Source of the DNA: Flavobacterium hibernum
Lineage (GTDB): Bacteria > Bacteroidota > Bacteroidia > Flavobacteriales > Flavobacteriaceae
NCBI RefSeq assembly: GCF_000832125.1
Contig: NZ_JPRK01000011.1
Coordinates: 248,001 to 312,000 of the forward strand
Reading direction: 5' to 3'
DNA: 64,000 nt
Below, piece after piece: positions 34,326 through 43,954 of the stretch. The translations under genes were made by a program, and so were the position numbers. Positions within the stretch are counted from its first letter, which is position 1. Every line of letters begins with the position of its first letter. The notes under the pieces were generated by a model, which saw only the letters and a program-made list of their open reading frames with translations, made no database searches and was not told the DNA's origin.

Positions 34326-35282
34326 TTAACGAAGCAAAAACCCAAATCGGATACTTCCATAAAAATAACCTGAATTGGTATTGGTAAGCGGATCGTTTAA
34401 TTCTCGTCCTCTATAAATAAAAGAATACGACATATTGAAGTTGTTGTGGCGGTATTTTAAACCAAATTCGGCGTTAAAACGAAGCGGTTCTAAATCAAAA
34501 GTTACCGGACTTGTATTGCTAAACATACTGCCCTCGATCGTTGCATCATAAAATTGATAATTAACACTTGGCATTGCATAAAAATAAAACTCACGAATAT
34601 TGTATTGTGGTGTCGCACTTACAGAAGCATCGTGCAAATTAGAATCGTAAATTGGGAGTAATTTCTTGAAACCAATTCTAGTTAAGAATCCTGTAGAAAC
34701 TCCGGTAAAAATAGTTCCTAAATTAGCTTCGGACTGAAAATGGAGATCTATAAAATCATTGTGTTTTGTTGGAAATAATTTCTTCGAATACATGACATGC
34801 AACTGAACAGCCAGAGCGTTATGCAATTGGTTTTCCCAACCATACACTTTTTTATACCCAATAACATGATGAAAACTTTCCTGCGTTTCTCTACCAAAAG
34901 CATTTGGCCCCATGAAACCTAACTGAAAATCGGTTTTTAGAACAGATTCACTATTATAAAAAAAACTTCGTCCGGCTTCGGCAAAAAGATAACCTGTAAA
35001 CGGACGATCATTTATATCGACAGCCGTTTCATTTATAAATCTTGGGTTATAAATATATTGACCAATTCTAAATTCGGTAATTTTTTTGTTGATTTTTTCG
35101 TTGTTATTCTTGGATAAAAACCGATAAAAAAACTCTAAACCGTTGGTATAATACATATCATTTTTAGACGATGTGTATAAATCGTTGTCGGTAATTAAAC
35201 CAATTTCGGTCGTTTTTCCCTGTCCAAAGACCCAAACCGATGTCAGTACTAAAAACGCAAAAAAGGCTTTTTTACTTCGCAT
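34326..35282 (-). CDS. LpxR-like lipid A deacylase (DUF2219)
   Basis: Outer-membrane beta-barrel of 318 residues with a signal peptide (MRSKKAFFAFLVLTSVWVFG). It resembles LpxR, which removes the 3'-acyloxyacyl chain from lipid A. Near the mature N-terminus LITDNDLYTSS carries the Asn-Asp pair corresponding to the LpxR active site, and DMYYTNGLEF is the family hallmark. QESFHHVIG in the middle supplies the expected His. The end FYGSIRFGFLLR has the C-terminal Phe/Arg pattern of a barrel. The start overlaps the end of mtgA by 11 bases, so the two are coupled. Confidence 0.85.
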   Translation of the reverse strand: MRSKKAFFAFLVLTSVWVFGQGKTTEIGLITDNDLYTSSKNDMYYTNGLEFFYRFLSKNNNEKINKKITEFRIGQYIYNPRFINETAVDINDRPFTGYLFAEAGRSFFYNSESVLKTDFQLGFMGPNAFGRETQESFHHVIGYKKVYGWENQLHNALAVQLHVMYSKKLFPTKHNDFIDLHFQSEANLGTIFTGVSTGFLTRIGFKKLLPIYDSNLHDASVSATPQYNIREFYFYAMPSVNYQFYDATIEGSMFSNTSPVTFDLEPLRFNAEFGLKYRHNNFNMSYSFIYRGRELNDPLTNTNSGYFYGSIRFGFLLR

Positions 35283-36045
35283 TATAATTTATTTTTCCTA
35301 CCGCGCGCATTTCACGAACAATTCGTTCTTTGCGGCGATTGATATAACTTGAAGATCCTGTTGCTTTAAATTTTCTTGGATTTGGCAAAATCGCCGCAAT
35401 TCCTGCCGCTTGCATTGGCGTTAAACTCGAAGCATCGCGACGGTACCAATGTTCTGTTGCTGCATAAGCACCATAAACTCCATCACCCATTTCGATACTG
35501 TTCAAATACACTTCCATAATGCGTTCTTTACCCCAAATAAGCTCAATTAAAACAGTAAAATAAGCTTCTAAACCTTTACGCAAATAACTTTTTCCTTGCC
35601 ATAAAAATACATTTTTGGCGGTTTGTTGCGAGATTGTACTTCCGCCACGAATTCTACGTCCGCGTTCGTTACTTTTATATGCTTTTTGAAGTGCTTTAAA
35701 ATCAAAACCATTGTGTTTTAAAAAAGTTCCGTCTTCGCTGGCAATTACAGCCTTTTGCAAATTCATCGAAATTTTTTCGATAGGTTCCCAATCGTGATCA
35801 AAATAAACTTCTTTTCCTGCCAGTTTATTTTCGATTGCCCGAATAACCATCAATGGCGTAAAAGGCACCGGAATATATTTAAAAATCACTACCGATGCTA
35901 TTGAGACTCCAAAGAACCACAAACACGCTTTGATAAAAAACCATTTCACTTTTTCGCCAAAAGATCGATTGCCTTTTTTGGGTGCCGTTTTGGGTTTTGG
36001 TTTATTTGCGGTTGTTTTTGGTGCTGGTTTTTTCGCTACTGCCAT
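35272..36045 (-). CDS. mtgA: Monofunctional peptidoglycan glycosyltransferase
   Basis: GT51 glycosyltransferase of 257 residues polymerising lipid II at the inner membrane. A Lys/Pro/Ala-rich N-terminus (AKKPAPKTTANKPKPKTAPK) is followed by one membrane segment (about 38-58). GT51 motifs are in order: VIASEDGTFLKHNGFD (catalytic Glu in ASEDG), RGGSTISQQTAKN, KERIMEVYLNSIEMGDGVYG. The transpeptidase part is absent, as expected for MtgA. The ATG at 36045 overlaps the stop of the FAD oxidoreductase gene (TAATG), which fixes the start over the longer frame to 36120. Confidence 0.94.
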   Translation of the reverse strand: MAVAKKPAPKTTANKPKPKTAPKKGNRSFGEKVKWFFIKACLWFFGVSIASVVIFKYIPVPFTPLMVIRAIENKLAGKEVYFDHDWEPIEKISMNLQKAVIASEDGTFLKHNGFDFKALQKAYKSNERGRRIRGGSTISQQTAKNVFLWQGKSYLRKGLEAYFTVLIELIWGKERIMEVYLNSIEMGDGVYGAYAATEHWYRRDASSLTPMQAAGIAAILPNPRKFKATGSSSYINRRKERIVREMRAVGKINYNAK

Positions 36046-37157
36046 TATATTAAATCTGCTAATTCTGTTCCTATTAAACTCCCAATTGCTACTCCCATTC
36101 CGCCCAAACGCACTCCACAAAACACGTTTTCAGACAGTTGTGCAACAACAGGATTTTTACTGTTCCCAATTCCCATAATACCGCTCCAACGATGTGCGAT
36201 CTGGAAATCCTGATTTGGTAAAATTACATTTTTAAGTAAATCTTCCAATTTATTTTGAACAATTTTCGTTTGACCAAATTCTGTTGTCGTTTCAGTTTCA
36301 AAATCAAGATTTCGTCCGCCGCCCAACAAAATTCTGTCGCCTATATTTCTAAAATAATAATAACCGCGATCTAAATGAAAAGTTCCCTTAATCGCCAAAT
36401 TTTCGATTGGTTCTGTAATCAAGACTTGCGCTCTTGCGGGTTGCACTGCTCCTTTTGTTATTGCGTTTGCAAAACCATTGGTCGCAAAAAGCATCTTTCT
36501 GGATTTAAAACTAAAATCGTTCAGGACAATTTCGACTTGATTTCTTAAATCAGAATATGCTGTTACGGTTTGTTGATTTAGGATTAAAATATTTTCAGAA
36601 ACAGCTTGTTTCAGCAATTCCTGCATCATATTTCCGGTATCAATTTGGGCTTCAAAAGGATTAAAGATTAAATATTCCTGGATATTTTCAAATCCAAAAC
36701 GATCAATTTCTTTATTAAAAACATCTGCTTTAAAAAGTGGTTTCAAAATTTCATTGACAAAAGGCAATTTCGAAATACATTGATTAAATCCGTTTTCATC
36801 TTCTTTCAAAAACAATTCGTATCCGCCGTAAGGCTTAAAATCTATTGCAGCATCTCCCAATCTCTTTCGAAGCAATTGTAAACCTTTCCAACGTTTTTCG
36901 ATCAGTTTTATTACATCTTCTTCTGAATGTGTTTTGAGATCTTCCATAATTTCAGAAAGACTTCCAAAACAGGCAAAACCAGCATTTTTGGTACTTGCTC
37001 CTTGCGGCAACATTCCTTTTTCGAGTACCAGAATTTTGGCCGTTGGAAATCTTTCGCGTAAGCGCAATGCTGCGTGCAAACCCACAATACCGCTTCCTAC
37101 AATAGTATAGTCTACATTTGTAAACCAATTTTTAAGTTCCCAATAACTTAATTCCAT
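36045..37157 (-). CDS. FAD-dependent oxidoreductase (DAO family)
   Basis: Protein of 370 residues of the D-amino-acid-oxidase-like family. The dinucleotide-binding site is YTIVGSGIVGLHAALRLRER with LVLEKGMLPQGAST. LFATNGFANAITKGAVQPAR is the second FAD contact, and the C-terminal half includes YYYFRNIGDRILLGGGRNLD and RWSGIMGIGNSKNPVV. It resembles gamma-glutamylputrescine oxidase or glycine oxidase-type enzymes; the substrate is unknown. It is the first gene of an apparent envelope operon with mtgA and the lipid A deacylase. Confidence 0.88.
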   Translation of the reverse strand: MELSYWELKNWFTNVDYTIVGSGIVGLHAALRLRERFPTAKILVLEKGMLPQGASTKNAGFACFGSLSEIMEDLKTHSEEDVIKLIEKRWKGLQLLRKRLGDAAIDFKPYGGYELFLKEDENGFNQCISKLPFVNEILKPLFKADVFNKEIDRFGFENIQEYLIFNPFEAQIDTGNMMQELLKQAVSENILILNQQTVTAYSDLRNQVEIVLNDFSFKSRKMLFATNGFANAITKGAVQPARAQVLITEPIENLAIKGTFHLDRGYYYFRNIGDRILLGGGRNLDFETETTTEFGQTKIVQNKLEDLLKNVILPNQDFQIAHRWSGIMGIGNSKNPVVAQLSENVFCGVRLGGMGVAIGSLIGTELADLI

Positions 37158-37446
37158 CTTTATCTTAAAGTAAATTCCAAATTTTAAATTCCAAATTCCA
37201 ATTTAGGAAATAAATTTAAGGTTTTGCTTTGATTTTAATTGCCACGAATTCACGAATTATTTTTTTAATAATCTTTGAGAATTAATATTCGTGAATTTCT
37301 AACTGAATATTTCTTAAGCGTTTTTCGAATTTGGGATTTTTGTATTGGAATTTAAAACGAAAACTTTAACAATAATTGGAATTTGGATTTTAAATATTGG
37401 TGTTTAAATGTTGTATTTTTAGCCCCACGAATATTAGAATTTTATT
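37158..37446. repeat. Repeat-rich intergenic stretch before the S9 peptidase
   Basis: AATTCCA heptad words occur at about 37168-37205 and again in inverted form near 37345-37400. An inverted repeat built on GAATTCACGAATTATT and AATATTCGTGAATTT occupies 37245-37298, preceded by TGCCAC as in the TGCCACAGATT family. I see no gene in it. Confidence 0.6.
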
Positions 37447-39348
37447 ATGAAAAAAGTATTATTTACAACCTTAATAATGATGAGTTTAAACGCTATCGGA
37501 CAAAATGTGATGTCTCCGGAATTGTTATGGAAATTAGGAAGAGTGAGTGCGCTTGGTCTTTCAAAAGATGCAAAAAATGTTGTTTTTAAGGTTTCGACTC
37601 CTTCTGTTGAGGAAAACAAATCGTCTTCTAAATTTTACATTGTACCTGTAAACGGAGGAAATGCAACTGAAATTAAAGACACAAAAGAAATTTTGGCAGA
37701 CAAAAATGTTTCGCCTGATGGAAAATTTTTAGTGTACAATGAAGAGGTAAAACTTGAAAAAGTTTTAGGTAAAGATTTTTATCCGAAACTTGAAAAATCT
37801 GACGCTCAAATTTATGATGGTTTAGATTATCGTCATTGGGACACTTGGAACGAAGGAAAATGTAATCATGTTTTTTACAAAGAAAACAAAGATGGTGCTG
37901 CTGGAATTGACATCTTAAAAGGTGAAAATTTTGACTCTCCACAAAAACCTTTTGGTGGTGACGAAGATTATATCTGGTCTCCTGACAGCAAAAGCATTTT
38001 ATATGTTTGCAAGAAAAAAGCCGGAACTCAATATGCTATTTCTACAAATACAGATATTTATGAGTACAATTTAGAGACTCAAAAAACTACAAACAGAACC
38101 GAAGCTAATTTGGGTTACGATACTGCTCCGCAATTTTCTCCAACAGGAAATTTAACTTGGTTGCAAATGAAACGTGACGGTTATGAGGCTGACAAAAACG
38201 ACATTATTGTTGAATTTAAAGGTATTAAAACTAACTTAACTGCAAATTGGGATGGAACTGTAGATAATTTCATTTGGAGTAAAGATGGTAAAAATGTATT
38301 TTTTGTTGCTCCGGTTGATGGTACAAAACAACTTTTTACGGTAAACTTTCCAGGCTTAACCAGAATTGCAATTACTGTTCGTCAACTAACAAATGGTGAT
38401 TTTGACGTTAATGATTTAGTTGGTTTTGCTGGTGACGATATTATCGTAACTAGAAACGATATGAATCATGCTCCGGAGATTTTTTCTTTTAATTTGAAGA
38501 AAAATACTTGGAAACAATTGTCGAATGTAAATACAGAAACATACAAAACATTAACTCTTAGTAAAACTGAGAAACGTTACGTTACGACAACTGACGGTAA
38601 AAAAATGTTGGTTTGGGTAATTTTACCTCCAAATTTTGATGCTTCTAAAAAATATCCAACTTTGTTATTTTGTCAAGGTGGACCACAATCTGCGTTGACA
38701 CAATCGTATTCTTTCCGTTGGAATTTTTCTTTAATGGCTGCAAAAGGATATGTTGTTGTTGCACCAAATCGTCGCGGAATGCCTGGACATGGTGTTGAAT
38801 GGAACGAACAAATTAGTAAGGATTGGGGCGGACAGGTTATGGATGATTACTTATCTGCGATTGATGATGTATCTAAAGAAAACTATGTTGACAAATCTCG
38901 TTTAGGTTGCGTTGGTGCAAGCTACGGTGGATACTCTGTGTTTTACTTAGCTGGAATTCATAAAAATCGTTTCAAAACTTTTATTGCTCACGATGGTGTT
39001 TTCAATACAGTTAGTATGTTAGGAACGACTGAAGAGGTTTTCTTTAACAACTGGGATTTTGGTGGCGCTTATTGGGAAAAAGACAATGCTGTTGCTCAAA
39101 AAGCTTACACTACTTTTAATCCTGCAACTTTAGTACAAAATTGGAACAAGCCAATTTTAATTTTCCAAGGTGGAAAAGATTACCGTGTACCAATTGGACA
39201 AGGACAAGAAGCTTTTCAAGCGGCTCAATTAAGAGGAATCAAAAGTAGATTTGTTTATTTCCCTGATGAAAATCACTGGGTTTTAAAACCACAAAATGCT
39301 CAGGTTTGGCAAGGTGAATTTTTTAAATGGTTAAAAGAAACGCTTTAA
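37447..39348 (+). CDS. S9-family prolyl oligopeptidase-like serine peptidase
   Basis: Secreted peptidase of 633 residues with a signal peptide MKKVLFTTLIMMSLNAIGQ. Residues about 25-370 form a beta-propeller (repeated SPDGKFLVYN, SPDSKSILYV, WSKDGKNVFFV blades). The catalytic alpha/beta-hydrolase domain carries Ser492 in GASYGGYSVF, Asp578 in GGKDYRVPIG and His610 in DENHWVLK. The pattern is that of acylaminoacyl-peptidase and dipeptidyl-peptidase-like S9C enzymes, so periplasmic or secreted peptide degradation is the likely role. A terminator follows at 39370. Confidence 0.93.
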   Translation: MKKVLFTTLIMMSLNAIGQNVMSPELLWKLGRVSALGLSKDAKNVVFKVSTPSVEENKSSSKFYIVPVNGGNATEIKDTKEILADKNVSPDGKFLVYNEEVKLEKVLGKDFYPKLEKSDAQIYDGLDYRHWDTWNEGKCNHVFYKENKDGAAGIDILKGENFDSPQKPFGGDEDYIWSPDSKSILYVCKKKAGTQYAISTNTDIYEYNLETQKTTNRTEANLGYDTAPQFSPTGNLTWLQMKRDGYEADKNDIIVEFKGIKTNLTANWDGTVDNFIWSKDGKNVFFVAPVDGTKQLFTVNFPGLTRIAITVRQLTNGDFDVNDLVGFAGDDIIVTRNDMNHAPEIFSFNLKKNTWKQLSNVNTETYKTLTLSKTEKRYVTTTDGKKMLVWVILPPNFDASKKYPTLLFCQGGPQSALTQSYSFRWNFSLMAAKGYVVVAPNRRGMPGHGVEWNEQISKDWGGQVMDDYLSAIDDVSKENYVDKSRLGCVGASYGGYSVFYLAGIHKNRFKTFIAHDGVFNTVSMLGTTEEVFFNNWDFGGAYWEKDNAVAQKAYTTFNPATLVQNWNKPILIFQGGKDYRVPIGQGQEAFQAAQLRGIKSRFVYFPDENHWVLKPQNAQVWQGEFFKWLKETL

Positions 39349-39369
39349 TCAAACGATAATTTGATATAA

Positions 39370-39405
39370 AAATAGCCGTAGATTTATATAATCTGCGGCT
39401 ATTTT
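39370..39405 (+). terminator. Intrinsic terminator after the S9 peptidase gene
   Basis: AAATAGCCGTAGATT and AATCTGCGGCTATTT pair (G-T included) around a 5-base loop and are followed by T-rich sequence. Confidence 0.85.
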
Positions 39406-39526
39406 CTTTTCTGTACCTTTTAATTATGTAAAAGATTAGCATTTATTTGTATTTCTAAAACATAAATTTTAAATAAATTGCAGTTGTTTCCAATACAAAA
39501 CCCAAAAATCGCAACAATAACATTCT

Positions 39527-41968
39527 ATGGAGAGTAAAAAAAGTTACATGCCTATTAAAGTCCTTTTCAGTTATGTTGCATTACTGGCTTTGGTTGTTAC
39601 GGTAGGATGGTTTTTGTATTCTGAAAATGTAGTTTATAATAAATTAGAAAGTAAAATAGCATTCGAAAAAACTAAGATTCTTAAAGTGAGTAAATTGTTT
39701 TCGAATGTTTATAAAACCGAAAGTTTAGCCCGAAAAACAATTCAAAACAATTCTGAAGAAGATTTTAAAAATTATCTTATTGAAACCGATTCTCTAAAAT
39801 CCAGAATTGATACTTTAAAGCAAATTGTTTCGACTCAATATCAAAAAACTTTACTTGATAGTGTTACCTATTTATTGTCTGAAAAGACCAAAAACATCCA
39901 ACAATTAAAAGCTATAAAAAACAAAGCCGAAGACGAAGTTTCAGTCAATACGGCTATTGATGAAATTACTAAAATGGAGTTTAAACTCCGAAAATTAGAA
40001 CTTCAGGATTTTAATAAAAATCCAAATCAATTGGGAAGTTACCAGCGAAATGTACTTCAAAAATATGTCGATTATCTCAATCAGAATATTCCGGATGACA
40101 GCACAAATACATTAAGCAAGCAAGCTTCTGACTCAATTTTAGCCAATTCGAAAAAACTGCTTAGTAATGTAAAACTGAAGGCTGAGAAGAAAAAAGAGTC
40201 TTTGAATTTTGAAGAGAATAAACTACTTAAAAACGAAATTGCAATTTCTGATCAACTCAGGAAAGTACTTCGAATTATTGAAAGAGAAATCATTATCAAT
40301 TCGATAAAAAACAATTCCTTAAAAGAAAAATCACTTAAAAAAGTCAACGAAATTGTAACTGCTTCGGCGATTATTGGTTTAATTCTGACGTTGTTTTTCT
40401 CGATCTTAATTGTGAGTGATTACTCTAAATCGCAAGTTTACAAGAAGCAACTTGAAATTGCCAATTTTAAAACTAAGAATTTGCTTAAAAGCCGTGAACA
40501 ATTAATCTCGACGGTAAGTCATGATTTAAAAACACCTTTGAGCACTATTGTAGGTTATTCGGAACTTTTAGGCAATTCTGATGTAAATACTAAACAATCG
40601 TATTTTATTAAAAACATCAAAAATTCATCGGAATATATAACGCAATTGGTTCAGGACTTACTGGATTTTTCTCAAATAGAAGCTGGAAAAATCACAATTG
40701 AAAAGGTTCCGTTTTTATTGCCCGAAATTATTGATGAAGTTGCAAAAAGCATTCAAACTGTTTACAAACAAAAAAATATTGACCTTATTATTAATGTCGA
40801 TGAAAAGCTAAATACCCGAATTGTTGGCGATCCGTTTCGATTGAAACAAATTTTAAGTAATATTATTGGAAATGCTTACAAATTTACGGCCGAGGGTTTT
40901 ATTAAAATCAGCGCATATGTATCTGAGAATAGCGAAAATTTTGTTATCTCTATTCAGGATTCGGGAATTGGAATTGAAAAAGGAAATCAAAAATTAGTTT
41001 TTGAAGAATTTGCTCAAGCAAATGAAAACATCGAAAAACAATACGGCGGGACTGGTTTAGGCTTGTCGATTTGCCAGAAAATAATTTCTATTTTAGGCGG
41101 GAATTTAGCTCTTGAAAGCACTTTTGGAAAAGGAAGTACTTTTAAAATTGAGCTTCCGTTATTGTTTGACCATAGTCAAAACACAGTTATTGAAACAAAA
41201 AAGCCAATTGCTGCAACTACTAAAAAACAGACTTTTATTGTTATTGACGACGATGTTAATCTTCTTAATTTAACGAGCGGTGTTTTAAGGCAGGAAAAAC
41301 ATGAAGTTTTATCTTTTGATAGTGCTGTAAAAGCTTTAGAGGCAACCAAGAATACGAATTATGATTTTGTAATTACCGATATTCAAATGCCGGAAATGGA
41401 TGGCTTTAAGTTCCTTGAAAAATTAAAAAGCAACAAAAACTCATCGTATAAAAATCAACCTGTAATTGCTTTAACGGGAAGAACTGATTTAGATTTTTCA
41501 GTTTACACGAAAGCTGGTTTTACAACTGTAATCAAAAAGCCTTATTCGCCTAAAGTATTACTAGAAACTATTCACCATATTTTAGCCAATGATGCTTTAC
41601 CAAATGTTGAAATTACCGAAGAGGAAGAAAACACTTCGACAAAACTATACTCGCTTAAAACCTTGAAAGATTTTCTAGGCAATGATAGTGAAGCTTTAAA
41701 AGAGGTTTTGAAATCGTTTATTAAAAGCAGTACAGAAAATATGATTTTGTTAGAAAATGCAATTACAGAAAAGAATATTGCAGAGATTAATTCGATCGCA
41801 CACAGAATCGCTCCAATGTTTAAACAAATTCAGACGCGTGAAATTAGTGAAATTTTAAAATTCTTAGAAACGAAAGATCTTGAAAATTCTGATTTGACAG
41901 CGCTTTACGACTCTCTAAAATCAAAAACCGATTTACTTTTTGAAGCTTTGAGCAAAGAAATTGCTTAA
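39527..41968 (+). CDS. Hybrid sensor histidine kinase with receiver and Hpt domains
   Basis: Kinase of 813 residues. Membrane segments near 13-31 and 276-296 bracket a periplasmic helical sensor of about 245 residues, with charged coiled-coil stretches. The kinase core has His332 in STVSHDLKTPLS, the N box LKQILSNIIGNAYKFT, the G boxes DSGIGIEKGN and YGGTGLGLSIC. A receiver follows with phospho-Asp618 in VITDIQMPEMDGF and the Lys in VIKKPYSP. The last 110 residues are an Hpt domain with His759 in INSIAHRIAPMF. This is a complete internal phosphorelay lacking only an output regulator. The sigma-54 regulator facing it across 189 bp is the obvious candidate. Confidence 0.94.
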   Translation: MESKKSYMPIKVLFSYVALLALVVTVGWFLYSENVVYNKLESKIAFEKTKILKVSKLFSNVYKTESLARKTIQNNSEEDFKNYLIETDSLKSRIDTLKQIVSTQYQKTLLDSVTYLLSEKTKNIQQLKAIKNKAEDEVSVNTAIDEITKMEFKLRKLELQDFNKNPNQLGSYQRNVLQKYVDYLNQNIPDDSTNTLSKQASDSILANSKKLLSNVKLKAEKKKESLNFEENKLLKNEIAISDQLRKVLRIIEREIIINSIKNNSLKEKSLKKVNEIVTASAIIGLILTLFFSILIVSDYSKSQVYKKQLEIANFKTKNLLKSREQLISTVSHDLKTPLSTIVGYSELLGNSDVNTKQSYFIKNIKNSSEYITQLVQDLLDFSQIEAGKITIEKVPFLLPEIIDEVAKSIQTVYKQKNIDLIINVDEKLNTRIVGDPFRLKQILSNIIGNAYKFTAEGFIKISAYVSENSENFVISIQDSGIGIEKGNQKLVFEEFAQANENIEKQYGGTGLGLSICQKIISILGGNLALESTFGKGSTFKIELPLLFDHSQNTVIETKKPIAATTKKQTFIVIDDDVNLLNLTSGVLRQEKHEVLSFDSAVKALEATKNTNYDFVITDIQMPEMDGFKFLEKLKSNKNSSYKNQPVIALTGRTDLDFSVYTKAGFTTVIKKPYSPKVLLETIHHILANDALPNVEITEEEENTSTKLYSLKTLKDFLGNDSEALKEVLKSFIKSSTENMILLENAITEKNIAEINSIAHRIAPMFKQIQTREISEILKFLETKDLENSDLTALYDSLKSKTDLLFEALSKEIA

Positions 41969-42005
41969 TCTATAGCCGTTTGGTTCAATTAGTAAAAAAA
42001 ATCTA

Positions 42006-42136
42006 ACACATAGAATCATAGATTTTAGATCGGTTAAAGAATGCAAAAACGAAACTAGTTTCTCACACATAGTTCTATGTTTGTTAATACAAGTGAAACG
42101 CCTTATTAGTAGCACAAAATCTATATTTCTATGTGT
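42006..42136 (-). repeat. ACACATAG/CTATGTGT bounded repeat, copy A
   Basis: A 131-bp element with terminal inverse words ACACATAG and CTATGTGT, a central ACACATAGTTCTATGTTTG palindrome and the word CAAGTGAAACGCC. A second copy in the opposite orientation is at 63271-63398. It fills the gap between the convergent hybrid kinase and sigma-54 regulator genes. Confidence 0.75.
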
Positions 42137-42157
42137 CTAAAAATTATACTTAGCGAT

Positions 42158-43507
42158 TTAATCTATATTGTATTGCTTCAACTTATTGTAAAGTGTTTTT
42201 CTGGTAATTTTAAGCAGTTTTGCCGCTTCAGATTTATTATTCTGTGCCTTTGACAAAGCATGAATAATTGCTTCTTTTTCATTTTCTGATAATGAAAAAC
42301 TTCCGTTATTCGTTTGCGTTTTTTGAATCTGAAAAAATTCAGCTGGAAGAACGTCACTTTCTATGAAGTCACCTTTTGATAAAAGTGTCGCGCGTTTAAC
42401 GCAGTTTTGAAGTTCACGTAAATTTCCAGGCCAATTGTAATTTTGAAAAATAGAAACTACTTCTGGCGAAAACCCAATAATATCTTTATTTAATTGCTGA
42501 TTGGCTTTCTCCAAAAAGAAATCTGCAAAAACCATTAAATCTTCGTCTCTGTCTTTTAACGATGGCGACTGAATAGAGAATTCGTTGATTCTATGGTATA
42601 AATCTTCTCTAAAATCGCCATTCTTTACTGCTTCGCGCAAATCTTCGTTTGTAGCAGTAATAATGCGTATATCGACGTTTATTTCTTTATTGCTTCCAAC
42701 AGGTTTTATTTTTCGTTCCTGAAGTGCTCTTAATAACTGTATTTGGTTTTCGTACGAAAGATTTCCTATTTCATCCAGAAAAAGGGTTCCTCCGTTTGCA
42801 GCTTCAAAATAACCCATCTTATCGTTGATTGCTCCTGTGAAAGATCCTTTTAAATGACCAAAAAATTCACTTGCTGCCAATTCTTTAGGAATCGCTCCAC
42901 AATCGACTGCTATAAAATTGTTATTCTTTCGCAAACTTTGTTGATGAATACTTTTGGCTATAATTTCTTTACCGGTTCCGCTTTCTCCAATTATTAAAAC
43001 AGACATATCTGTTGGACTTACCAATTGAATATGATCTAATAATTTTTTGGATGCTACTGAAATTCCTTTAACAAACTCATTTTCTCCACTATCTTTCTTC
43101 TTTACGGATTTCTTTTCCTTAACAGGAATTTCTTCTGTTTCTGCTTCCGAAGCTTTTAGTGCATTTGTTATTACCAATAAAACCTCATCTGGATTGAATG
43201 GTTTTGAGATGTAATCTGCTGCGCCATTTTTTATAGCTTTAACGGCAGTATTTACATCAGAATAGCCTGTCATAAGTATAACAGGAGTTTGTGGATAGGC
43301 TGCTTTAATTTCGGCCATTAGCCCAATACCGTCAGAATCAGGCAAACGAAGATCTGTCAAAATTAAATCAAATGATTCTTTTTTGATTGCTAATCTTGCT
43401 TCTGCAGCAGAGAAAGCAATAGTTACATCGTAGTCTTTTTTTATTAGAAATTTCTCTAATAATTTGCAAAACGAAATATCATCTTCTATCAGTAATATCT
43501 TTGGCAT
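42158..43507 (-). CDS. Sigma-54-dependent response regulator (NtrC/ZraR type)
   Basis: Regulator of 449 residues. The receiver (1-120) has LLIEDD, phospho-Asp52 in LILTDLRLPDSDG and Lys in DYISKPFNP. The AAA+ domain (about 150-375) has Walker A GESGTGKEIIAKSIH, the sigma-54 contact loop GSFTGA (normally GAFTGA), Walker B GGTLFLDEIGNLS, and WPGNLRELQN. A Fis-type HTH ends the protein (EKEAIIHALSKAQNNKSEAA, RKTLYNKLKQ). It should activate promoters read by the sigma-54 encoded at 14549. It lies downstream of the PepSY-like array on the same strand but beyond a terminator. Confidence 0.95.
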   Translation of the reverse strand: MPKILLIEDDISFCKLLEKFLIKKDYDVTIAFSAAEARLAIKKESFDLILTDLRLPDSDGIGLMAEIKAAYPQTPVILMTGYSDVNTAVKAIKNGAADYISKPFNPDEVLLVITNALKASEAETEEIPVKEKKSVKKKDSGENEFVKGISVASKKLLDHIQLVSPTDMSVLIIGESGTGKEIIAKSIHQQSLRKNNNFIAVDCGAIPKELAASEFFGHLKGSFTGAINDKMGYFEAANGGTLFLDEIGNLSYENQIQLLRALQERKIKPVGSNKEINVDIRIITATNEDLREAVKNGDFREDLYHRINEFSIQSPSLKDRDEDLMVFADFFLEKANQQLNKDIIGFSPEVVSIFQNYNWPGNLRELQNCVKRATLLSKGDFIESDVLPAEFFQIQKTQTNNGSFSLSENEKEAIIHALSKAQNNKSEAAKLLKITRKTLYNKLKQYNID

Positions 43508-43570
43508 TTGTTTTTAGGGACTTTTTTGCTAAAATAAGACTATTAAAATTGTCTTTTCACAAAATTATGC

Positions 43571-43605
43571 AAAAAAAAAGAGATTGCTTATCGCAATCTC
43601 TTTTT
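43571..43605 (-). terminator. Intrinsic terminator after the PepSY-like array
   Basis: AAAAAGAGATTGC and GCAATCTCTTTTT are exact inverse arms around TTATC; on the minus strand the stem is followed by a T run. It separates the array from the sigma-54 regulator gene. Confidence 0.85.
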
Positions 43606-43635
43606 CACCAAAAATCTAAATCTAAATTCACCTAT

Positions 43636-43932
43636 TTATATCTTCAACCAGTTGCCATTGACATCTGAAAAAACAGTAGCCTTTTGGTCACCAACCGATA
43701 TTTCTAGTTTATATTCTTTCTTTTCGTTTACAAACGCTTTGTCCAGTTTTGCGCCCGGATAAGCAGTTTGGAGTGCTGTTTTCACAGCAGCGGGTACAGC
43801 ATCTGCACTAACTTCTGTATATCCAGTTTGAATAGAAACAGTTATTTTAGCCTGTTCCGGAGTTGGCAAATTACTTGCGTAAATTGACAAACTACCTAAA
43901 ACGATTGCTGCTGATAAGATTAACTTTTTCAT
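43636..43932 (-). CDS. Small secreted PepSY-like protein, paralogue 5 of 5
   Basis: Exported protein of 98 residues, with signal MKKLILSAAIVLGSLSIYAS and a mature domain of about 78 residues. Family features shared with the other four are GYTEVSADAVPAAVKTALQT, AYPGAKLDKAFVNEKKEYKL and DVNGNWLK. The pattern (V-P-A-A-V, AYPGA, KA followed by EYKLE, then a D/NG turn) resembles the PepSY-like domain (PF11396 type), which usually occurs in periplasmic proteins of Bacteroidota. Last gene of the array, 22 bases after paralogue 4. The C-terminus is KI instead of KK. Confidence 0.85.
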   Translation of the reverse strand: MKKLILSAAIVLGSLSIYASNLPTPEQAKITVSIQTGYTEVSADAVPAAVKTALQTAYPGAKLDKAFVNEKKEYKLEISVGDQKATVFSDVNGNWLKI

Positions 43933-43954
43933 AGTGCTCTCTTTTTTTTAATGA

